A stretch of DNA of 64,000 nucleotides. Source: Pedobacter cryoconitis (GTDB taxonomy: Bacteria; Bacteroidota; Bacteroidia; Sphingobacteriales; Sphingobacteriaceae). A program made the position numbers and the translations under genes. The notes beneath the pieces are model-generated. The model searched no databases and had not been told where the DNA came from. It saw only the letters and a program-made list of their open reading frames with translations. Below are positions 26,498 to 32,864 of the stretch, piece after piece; positions within the stretch are counted from its first letter, which is position 1, and every line of letters begins with the position of its first letter. The stretch covers positions 124,001 through 188,000 of the forward strand of contig NZ_JACHCE010000008.1 in NCBI RefSeq assembly GCF_014200605.1. The letters are read 5' to 3'.

Positions 26498-27268
26498 TTA
26501 ATTAAGTCCCATTAATTCAGTGATTTGCACCGCTAGTAGGTCAATGATGAATATCATCACAGAGGATAAAACGACCGCTGAATTAGCCGATATTCCAACT
26601 CCTTGTGTACCCTTAGTTGAATTAAAACCTTTGTAACAACCTACAATGCCTACTGCAAAACCAAAGAATAAGGTTTTAATAATAGCTGGCAAGACATCAC
26701 TAAAATCCAGGCTTTTAAAAACCTGCAGGAAGAACAGATCAAAACTAGTTACTGATCTGATATTCACGCCCAGATAAGCTCCAAATAAGGAAATGGCATC
26801 TCCAAGAATAGTCAGTAGTGGCAGCATTAATGTGGTGGCTAAAACACGTGTTGCAACAAGATATTTAAAAGGTTTTATACCACTAACTGTCATCGCGTCT
26901 ATTTGCTCGGTTACTTTCATCGAACCTAGTTCAGCACCGATGCTACTGCCAATCTTTCCGGCAAAAATTAAAGCCGTAATCACCGGACCAATTTCCCTGA
27001 CAATTGCCAGACCAACCATAACTGGCAGCTGCGATTCAACCCCATAGTCTACCAGGGAAGGCCTTAATTGCATTGTGAGTACTAGTCCCATAATAAAAGC
27101 AGTAAGTCCAACTAAGGGTAATGAACGATAGCCAATGATGTAACATTGGTTAGAGAGCTCCTTATTCTCATATCTGGGTTTTATCCCTACCGAAAAGAAC
27201 CGTGCTGTGAAACGTGCTATATTTCCGGTTTCATCCAGAAAGTTTTTAAAGCGAATAACTAATGACAT
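26498..27268 (-). CDS. mlaE: MlaE-type permease
   Basis: An integral inner-membrane protein of about 256 residues with five or six helices. It has the MlaE-family patterns (GLVLTMQLRPSLVDYG; REIGPVITALIFAGKIGSSIGAELGSMKVTEQIDAM; GFAVGIVGCYKGFN). It forms the membrane core of the MlaFED lipid transporter. I prefer the ATG at 27268 (MSLVIRFKNFL) over one 15 codons upstream, because the family begins near there and it leaves room for a promoter. Two divergent box pairs lie upstream. Confidence 0.9.
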   Translation of the reverse strand: MSLVIRFKNFLDETGNIARFTARFFSVGIKPRYENKELSNQCYIIGYRSLPLVGLTAFIMGLVLTMQLRPSLVDYGVESQLPVMVGLAIVREIGPVITALIFAGKIGSSIGAELGSMKVTEQIDAMTVSGIKPFKYLVATRVLATTLMLPLLTILGDAISLFGAYLGVNIRSVTSFDLFFLQVFKSLDFSDVLPAIIKTLFFGFAVGIVGCYKGFNSTKGTQGVGISANSAVVLSSVMIFIIDLLAVQITELMGLN

Positions 27269-27324
27269 ATTGATAAAGGTAAAGGATGTGGAAAGGGCTC
27301 GCCATGACAGCAACCCATAACCAA

Positions 27325-27440
27325 ATGATCCTAATCATCATATTTGTTGACCAAGGTCATAAAAGTTAAAAAGTTGGATGTAAATCAACGGCTTCGGTGA
27401 TGCTGATCATTCTTGAACTGACAGATAATCAGAATATTTG
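27325..27440. promoter_or_regulatory. Two FNR-like box pairs between mla operon and 27444 gene
   Basis: Pair one: 27325-27338 (ATGAT-CCTA-ATCAT) and 27347-27360 (TTGAC-CAAG-GTCAT), 22 bp apart, facing mlaE. Pair two: 27375-27388 (TGGAT-GTAA-ATCAA) and 27397-27410 (GTGAT-GCTG-ATCAT), 22 bp apart, facing the plus-strand gene. AATATTTG (27433-27440) ends exactly 30 nt after the last box, placing the start at about 27445, at the ATG itself. For mlaE I see no -7 element at the standard distance; the nearest candidate (CCCTTTC) is about 4 nt off. Confidence 0.65.
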
Positions 27441-27443
27441 ATT

Positions 27444-28322
27444 ATGAAAATTGTAGCTGCCGTCTTATCCTTGATGACCATTTTAATTAGTATGCCTTTC
27501 GCTTATGGCCAGGGTAATTCCATCTCAACGGAATTTTCTGTGAACTTGAAGAACCAGATTAAACAATCCAAACTTTATTATCCTAAGTCTGTGAAACGTT
27601 ATTACGATCAAAATGGCTTTCAGCCTATGTGGACTAAAAATAAAGAGCAGCTTAAACAGACTTGGGAAGCAATGATGCTATTGGATTGTGTACTCCAGTA
27701 TGGATTGTCTTATGCTGATTACCATCCAAGAGAGTTGATATATGACAACTTACGTACCATAATCAATAATCCCGATACAGGAAATATTACAGAGCAGGTA
27801 CGTTTTGATGTGCTGTTGACTGATGCCATCATTACCTTAATGAATCATCTTCATTACGGTAAGTTTAATCCTGACTTTTCAGCAAAAAGGTTAGATGGAA
27901 TAACCAAAACCACTGAGTTTAACACCGTAGTTAAACTTACAAAAGCGCGTGGGGACATCAATTTCATAGAAGCAATATTAACTGCGCAACCCAAATCAAA
28001 AACTTATGTGCATTTACAAAGTTATATGCGGCTAATTAAAGGTCAATATGTGGGTGATTGTTACGAAACACCTGAATCAGAAGCTAGAAAAGTGGCAATC
28101 AATATGGAACGTTTGCGTTGGGCAGAGGCCTATACAGAGCGCGGCGGACATCAAAGAGTACCCTATCTAACCTGTGAAATAAAAGATGGGCTTCCGGTTT
28201 TTTATGAAGATATCCGTCATCTCGATGAGTCTCTGGAGGCTGCAATGTATCCAATGAACAAGCGTCAGCCATTAAAAAGAAGCGTACCAGCGCTTTCAGA
28301 TATACACCTTAAAAAAGAATGA
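27444..28322 (+). CDS. Secreted L,D-transpeptidase scaffold-domain protein lacking the catalytic domain
   Basis: A 292-residue exported protein with a signal peptide (MKIVAAVLSLMTILISMPFAYG). Its body resembles the scaffold domain of YcbB/LdtD-type murein L,D-transpeptidases: YYDQNGFQPMWTKNKEQ, GLSYADYHPREL and INMERLRWAEAY. The YkuD catalytic domain with its S-x-G-C-[IV]-R motif, which should follow, is missing; only about 60 unrelated residues remain. It may be a non-catalytic cell-wall protein or a truncated gene. The ATG at 27444 is preferred to the TTG at 27438. Its stop overlaps the USP start (ATGA), so the truncated form is translationally coupled and looks maintained. Confidence 0.72.
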   Translation: MKIVAAVLSLMTILISMPFAYGQGNSISTEFSVNLKNQIKQSKLYYPKSVKRYYDQNGFQPMWTKNKEQLKQTWEAMMLLDCVLQYGLSYADYHPRELIYDNLRTIINNPDTGNITEQVRFDVLLTDAIITLMNHLHYGKFNPDFSAKRLDGITKTTEFNTVVKLTKARGDINFIEAILTAQPKSKTYVHLQSYMRLIKGQYVGDCYETPESEARKVAINMERLRWAEAYTERGGHQRVPYLTCEIKDGLPVFYEDIRHLDESLEAAMYPMNKRQPLKRSVPALSDIHLKKE

Positions 28323-29179
28323 TGAAAACAATATTAGTGACCACCGATTTTTCTGCACCATCACAAACTGCAGCTCGTTATGCCCTATATCTGGCAAATG
28401 CAATGAAAGCACATCTCGTTTTGTGTCATGCGATTCAAGTATCGTCTACAGTAACTATTGCCTCAAAAGCCTCACATTCCCCTGATAATTTTTCTAGTAC
28501 CTACGATGCAGCAGTTGAACAAATTCAATTTCAAGTCCTGAGTTTAACAGAAAAGGAAGAAAACGATAGTCCAACTACTCTTGTTGACTATATTGTGGCC
28601 CCTGGTTCCGTAACTAATGTCGTAAATGATGTGATCAAAAAAAGGGAAATAAGCTTAGTAGTAATGGGAATGTTTGGTGCAGGGGCTATCAATAGATTTC
28701 TTCTGGGTAGTAATAGTCAGAATTTGATAGACAATAGGTTAGGGTTTCCGGTTTTGCTGGTCCCTTTTAAAGAGTTTCCAGAAACAGTTAACAAGATTGC
28801 TTTCGCAAGTGATTTAAGTGATGGTGATATCGGACTTATTCAGTCACTGGCCAGCTTTGCATGTCCTTTTGATGCGGAAATTCTGATCGTTCATATAAGC
28901 GGAGTAAAAGTTGACCAAATTCAAATAGATAATTTTTTAAAGGAAGTGACAGCTAAGATTAACTATCATAAAATCTATTACCGCCATGTTGAGGATAAAG
29001 ACATCAATCGGGGTCTAAACTGGATTGCCAGAAATGGAGTTATTGATGTATTTGCGATGGTTCATCGTAAAAATAACTTTCCAGGTAACATATTTAGCAG
29101 CAGTTACACGCAAAACCTCTCCAGGAGCATTCATATTCCCCTACTTGTTTTTTCTGAAAATGAGTTCCCGGTATTTTAA
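28319..29179 (+). CDS. Tandem universal stress protein
   Basis: A 286-residue protein with two UspA domains (about 1-152 and 157-283). The first carries a near-canonical loop (VMGMFGAGAINRFLLGSNSQNLID); the second (IAFASDLSDGDIGLIQSL) lacks the glycine loop. Most similar in layout to the proteins at 17091 and 32022. It overlaps the upstream scaffold-domain gene by 4 bp and is transcribed with it from the box-pair promoter at 27375-27440. Confidence 0.87.
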   Translation: MMKTILVTTDFSAPSQTAARYALYLANAMKAHLVLCHAIQVSSTVTIASKASHSPDNFSSTYDAAVEQIQFQVLSLTEKEENDSPTTLVDYIVAPGSVTNVVNDVIKKREISLVVMGMFGAGAINRFLLGSNSQNLIDNRLGFPVLLVPFKEFPETVNKIAFASDLSDGDIGLIQSLASFACPFDAEILIVHISGVKVDQIQIDNFLKEVTAKINYHKIYYRHVEDKDINRGLNWIARNGVIDVFAMVHRKNNFPGNIFSSSYTQNLSRSIHIPLLVFSENEFPVF

Positions 29180-29220
29180 TGGAACAAACAGTGTCTCATC
29201 AGTTTTTATGTTATGTTTAA

Positions 29221-29481
29221 ATAAATGAATCTAAAAAAAACCATACCATAAAGAATTTTCCGATTGTCATTTTTGGAAAGCAATATCACCAGGAGCTAAT
29301 TGATCATATTGAGTTTATGAAAAGCAATGCTACTATTAGTGTGGATGATCCACATTTATTTCTGGTTACAGACAGTATTGAGAAGGCAGTTGCTTTGATT
29401 GTTGAAAAAAGCATTAAACAATATGGTCTCCGTCCGGAAAATAAAGTAAAACCCTTCAAATGGCTATTCGAGCGTAAATGA
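29221..29481 (+). pseudogene. C-terminal remnant of a LOG-family (TIGR00730) Rossmann-fold protein
   Basis: An uninterrupted frame without a start codon runs to a TGA at 29479-29481. It reads like the end of LOG/lysine-decarboxylase-like proteins: FPIVIFGKQYHQELIDHIEF, then a helix and DDPHLFLVTDSIEKAVALI, then a C terminus PFKWLFERK. The N-terminal Rossmann half with the PGGxGTxxE motif is absent, and an in-frame TAA at 29218 closes it upstream. It is best read as a decayed gene whose 5' part was lost when the USP gene segment came next to it. An ATG at 29317 could still give a peptide of about 54 residues. Confidence 0.65.
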
Positions 29482-29558
29482 TTCGTGTTATTTCGATCAG
29501 TACATTTGACCTTTTTAAGTCCCTAACTACCCAATTGGTAAAAGTTTGGTTTTTGTAT

Positions 29559-30047
29559 TTACAACCTGAGACATTCAATTTCTGGTACAATAACCGCTGG
29601 GCATCTGGCTTTACTTACTACCTCGGTGATTTCTGTTCCGAACAGAACATCATCATTGCTGTGTGATTTAAATCCACTCATGACGAGCATGAGAATGTCT
29701 TTTTTCTTATCGATAATGCTGCACACATTTTCCACAACACCGCCACCTTCACTCAAATAATCAATTCTGGGTTTGAAATTTTTGGTATCTGCATTTATAA
29801 CAGTATTTAATCGGTTCATCTCTTTTTCCAGATTTAATTTACTGATCTGGGCCAATAATTCATAATCTACGATTTGAGAGGATTCAAATTCTGATCCCGA
29901 GATATAGTAAGAGTGAAATAACAGCATGTTTGTTTTTAACTGGACCGCTAAAAATAAAGCATAATCTGTTGCGTTTAAAGCACTTTTTGTAAAATCTGTG
30001 AGTACAAGTATTGTTTTTGTATGATCAGAATCTTGACTGGTTTTCAT
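29559..30047 (-). CDS. Universal stress protein, single diverged domain
   Basis: A 162-residue UspA-like protein. It has the usual opening (TILVLTDFTKSALNATDYALFLA) and a final strand ARCPAVIVP, but the glycine-rich ATP loop is replaced by MSGFKSHSNDDVLFGTE, so it probably does not bind ATP in the standard way. It follows the 126-residue helical protein by 33 bp on the same strand. Confidence 0.8.
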   Translation of the reverse strand: MKTSQDSDHTKTILVLTDFTKSALNATDYALFLAVQLKTNMLLFHSYYISGSEFESSQIVDYELLAQISKLNLEKEMNRLNTVINADTKNFKPRIDYLSEGGGVVENVCSIIDKKKDILMLVMSGFKSHSNDDVLFGTEITEVVSKARCPAVIVPEIECLRL

Positions 30048-30080
30048 AGGACTAATATTAGTTTAAGTTGAAATCAGATC

Positions 30081-30461
30081 TCATTTTTGCAGGGTGTGAC
30101 CTATTAATTCATTTTTAGCTGCATGAAAAGTCATCAGTATTTCTTCCATCTCGTGGTTTAAAACCTGGTGCTCTTCAATTAAACTCAATTTAATTTCCTT
30201 TATTGGACCATAAGTTAATGGCTCTAGTCTTTTTTGCAAATGAATAAGCTTGAATTTTAACCGGGAGAGTTGTTGTTCTATTGAATTGAATTTGATAATG
30301 TGTTTCTTGTTGACTTCATATTCTATATGTTTCTGATATAATTTTTTGAGAATATCAGATTCATTATGAATAAATTGTAGATCCGATGACCATTGTTTGG
30401 TGATCAGGTAAAGTTCCTGTAATTCTGTGTTTAAGGCATTGTCTTCTATTGTCGTAGTCAT
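30081..30461 (-). CDS. Hypothetical helical protein, 126 residues
   Basis: An all-helical, soluble protein with heptad-like stretches (QELYLITKQWSSDLQFIHNE; FNSIEQQLSRLKFKLIHLQKRL) and several scattered His and Glu residues. I do not recognise the family. No signal peptide or membrane segment. It is the first gene of a two-gene operon with the diverged USP and has an excellent box-pair promoter 20 bp upstream, which supports it as a genuine regulon member. Confidence 0.65.
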   Translation of the reverse strand: MTTTIEDNALNTELQELYLITKQWSSDLQFIHNESDILKKLYQKHIEYEVNKKHIIKFNSIEQQLSRLKFKLIHLQKRLEPLTYGPIKEIKLSLIEEHQVLNHEMEEILMTFHAAKNELIGHTLQK

Positions 30462-30480
30462 GATAATAAGATTATATATA

Positions 30481-30546
30481 CAAAGATTCTGCTAATAAAT
30501 TGTTCTAAACTTGATGGCTATCAGTCTTTTGAATGATATGTATCAT
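30481..30546 (-). promoter_or_regulatory. Paired FNR-like boxes for the 30461 operon
   Basis: Boxes 30511-30524 (TTGAT-GGCT-ATCAG) and 30533-30546 (ATGAT-ATGT-ATCAT) start 22 bp apart. On the minus strand AATCTTTG (30488-30481) ends exactly 30 nt beyond the proximal box, giving a start near 30476 and a 15-nt leader. Confidence 0.75.
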
Positions 30547-30580
30547 AAATCAAACCTACTCATTCAGCGGCATATCCTTA

Positions 30581-30645
30581 TTGATGCTGGTCAGCCGGTT
30601 TGGTGATGGCTATCATTTTTATTGGAGCTAAATAGTTGAAATTTA
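30581..30645 (+). promoter_or_regulatory. Paired FNR-like boxes for the alcohol dehydrogenase gene
   Basis: Boxes 30581-30594 (TTGAT-GCTG-GTCAG) and 30603-30616 (GTGAT-GGCT-ATCAT) start 22 bp apart. GAAATTTA (30638-30645) ends 29 nt after the proximal box, giving a start near 30650 and a leader of about 67 nt. Confidence 0.72.
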
Positions 30646-30717
30646 CTGAAAAGGACAGTAAGTAATCAGTTGCCTCCTGACCAAGTCTGTGGTTATATAA
30701 TTATCGAAAAAATCCTA

Positions 30718-31797
30718 ATGAAGATGAAAAACAAAAATGAGGAAGACATAGCCAGATCCCAAAGTAACCCCCTGCAGCATAACGTTCCGTTGGCTCCAAT
30801 GCCGAAAACAATGCAGGCTATGGTGATGGAAATAGCTGGGCAGCCATTGGTGCGCAAAACAATGCCATTGCCGGTAGCTAATGAAGAGAAGTTACTAATT
30901 AAGATTATCGCCTGCGGGGTTTGTCGCACCGACCTGCATATTATGGATAGTGAACTTGCTAATCCCAAACTTCCACTGATACCGGGACACGAAATTATTG
31001 GAACTGTTGAAAAAGCAGGTCGTAAGGTAACTACATTCAAACCAGGCGATCTGGTTGGGGTTCCATGGTTGGGTTATACTTGCGGCTATTGTAAATATTG
31101 CCTTAAGGATCAAGAGAATCTATGTGAAAATGCACTTTTTACGGGTTATACCATAGATGGCGGTTATGCCGAATATACAGTGGCATTCCAGAAATATTGC
31201 TTTCATCTTGGGCCTCAATATGGTCATCCTTCATCTGCACCATTACTTTGCGCTGGTTTAATCGGTTATCGCTCTTATCAAATGATTGGACCAGAGGCTA
31301 AACATATAGGGTTTTACGGTTTTGGTGTAGCTGCACATATATTGGTGCAGATTGCAAAGCATGAGGGTAAAGAAATTTATGCCTTTACACGGGATGGTGA
31401 TCTGGAAGCACAATCATTTGCAACCAGGACGGGGGCAGTATGGGCAGGTAATTCGACCGATCCACCGCCTGTATTATTAGAAGGAGCTATTATTTTTGCT
31501 CCGGTTGGTCAGCTTGTTCCTAAAGCATTAAAGGATATTGATAAAGGCTGCGCTGTTATCTGCGGTGGGATACACATGAGTGATATTCCATCTTTTGCCT
31601 ATCAACTGCTTTGGGAAGAAAGGACAATCCGCTCTGTTGCTAATCTAACCCGGAAGGATGGGGATGATTTCTTTGAGCTTGCAGACAAAATTAAAATAAA
31701 AATAGAAACCCGCCTGTTTCCATTGCAACAGGCCAATGAGGCATTGGCTGCTGTGCGCAATGGCGATATTAACGGAGCTGCGGTTCTAGTGATGTAA
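30718..31797 (+). CDS. Zinc-dependent alcohol dehydrogenase
   Basis: A medium-chain dehydrogenase/reductase of 359 residues that probably reduces aldehydes or oxidises alcohols with NAD(P). Catalytic zinc ligands lie in ACGVCRTDLH and PGHEIIG; structural zinc cysteines in TCGYCKYCLKDQENLC. The cofactor loop is GFYGFGVAAH rather than a classic GxGxxG. The C-terminal part resembles the AdhA-type 'zinc-binding alcohol dehydrogenase family'. The ATG at 30718 (MKMKNKNEED) is chosen; an extra charged N-terminal tail of about 35 residues precedes the core. A fermentative role under low oxygen is inferred from the promoter. Confidence 0.87.
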   Translation: MKMKNKNEEDIARSQSNPLQHNVPLAPMPKTMQAMVMEIAGQPLVRKTMPLPVANEEKLLIKIIACGVCRTDLHIMDSELANPKLPLIPGHEIIGTVEKAGRKVTTFKPGDLVGVPWLGYTCGYCKYCLKDQENLCENALFTGYTIDGGYAEYTVAFQKYCFHLGPQYGHPSSAPLLCAGLIGYRSYQMIGPEAKHIGFYGFGVAAHILVQIAKHEGKEIYAFTRDGDLEAQSFATRTGAVWAGNSTDPPPVLLEGAIIFAPVGQLVPKALKDIDKGCAVICGGIHMSDIPSFAYQLLWEERTIRSVANLTRKDGDDFFELADKIKIKIETRLFPLQQANEALAAVRNGDINGAAVLVM

Positions 31798-31938
31798 ATT
31801 TTGCTTGAAATTGACTACCACAAAGATTGATTGAAATTTAAACTATGTTTCCTTAAATCCAAAAACAGACAGTAAAATTTTATACGAGTTACGAAAATAT
31901 ATCTTTCCGCAAATCTGAAACTCTATAAAGTAGTTGCG

Positions 31939-32017
31939 GTCAACTAAAAGCATGACCAAGATCATGCTTTTAGTTGATATTCAGCAACCTATATGGAATA
32001 AAATGGTTGTAAATTTA
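31939..32017 (+). promoter_or_regulatory. FNR-like boxes inside a long perfect dyad, upstream of USP-ATPase operon
   Basis: Box 31952-31965 reads ATGAC-CAAG-ATCAT and box 31974-31987 reads TTGAT-ATTC-AGCAA, 22 bp apart; a half-site GTCAA (31939-31943) sits 22 bp the other way. Two 16-bp arms, TCAACTAAAAGCATGA (31940-31955) and its exact complement (31962-31977), enclose the central box. TAAATTTA (32010-32017) ends exactly 30 nt after the proximal box, predicting a start at the ATG (32022), that is, a leaderless message. Confidence 0.68.
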
Positions 32018-32021
32018 GTAT

Positions 32022-32864
32022 ATGGAAAAGATACTTGTTACCACGGATCAGTCTACCAATTCAAAAGCGGCGATCCGTTTCGCTATCCAATTAGCAAAGC
32101 AGCGTAAAGCAGAACTGATCATCCTCCATATTTACCACAATATTAAGCCTTTCAGTTGGAGCGAAAGAACTTTTGAAGAATACGAAGATACCTTCATAAA
32201 AAAAATCACGGCAGAACTAACAGAATTCATTGCCGATATATATCATGATATTCATGAATCCGAAATTCAGCATCAGTTGGTCATGGTATCTAATCTCGAT
32301 GTGGTAGAAGGAATTATGGAATATGCCATTAAGCACAATTGCGCATATATATGTATCAGTACCCGAGGCGCAGGAACATTTACTAAAATACTCGGTACAC
32401 ATACATCTAAACTGATCCGCAGTTCTGCAACCCCCGTTTTATGCATACCCAGTGCTTACCATTTAGCAGAATTAAAACACATTCTTTACGCATCGGATAT
32501 GACCGATTATGAAAACGAGCTTAAAAAAGTCGTGGCCTTCGCCAGGCCTATCCATGCCAGTGTAGAGATGATGCATATTTCATATCCCTATGAATTTGCA
32601 TTTGATAAAGACCTGATGGAAGCAACACTACAGAAAAAAACAGCCTATAAAGTTAGCCTGCTAAATCCCAAAAGAGATATAACCAATGTTTTGCTTGAAG
32701 ATATAGACGATGCCATTAAGGTGAGTAAACCCTCGCTTTTGGTCTTATTTACCCACCAGTCAAGATCTATGTTTGAACGACTGTTATTTCCTTCAAATGC
32801 AGAAGAATATTCTTTTTATGGCAAGATCCCATTACTTACCTTTAATAAGCAGGAAGATAAGTAA
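32022..32864 (+). CDS. Tandem universal stress protein
   Basis: A 280-residue protein with two UspA domains (about 1-145 and 150-275). The first has a fair nucleotide loop (ISTRGAGTFTKILGTHTSKLI); the second (ILYASDMTDYENELKKVV) is shortened and lacks it. The stop codon touches the ATG of the P-type ATPase with no spacer, so the two are one operon. This pairing suggests the USP may modulate the ion pump (inference). Confidence 0.87.
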   Translation: MEKILVTTDQSTNSKAAIRFAIQLAKQRKAELIILHIYHNIKPFSWSERTFEEYEDTFIKKITAELTEFIADIYHDIHESEIQHQLVMVSNLDVVEGIMEYAIKHNCAYICISTRGAGTFTKILGTHTSKLIRSSATPVLCIPSAYHLAELKHILYASDMTDYENELKKVVAFARPIHASVEMMHISYPYEFAFDKDLMEATLQKKTAYKVSLLNPKRDITNVLLEDIDDAIKVSKPSLLVLFTHQSRSMFERLLFPSNAEEYSFYGKIPLLTFNKQEDK

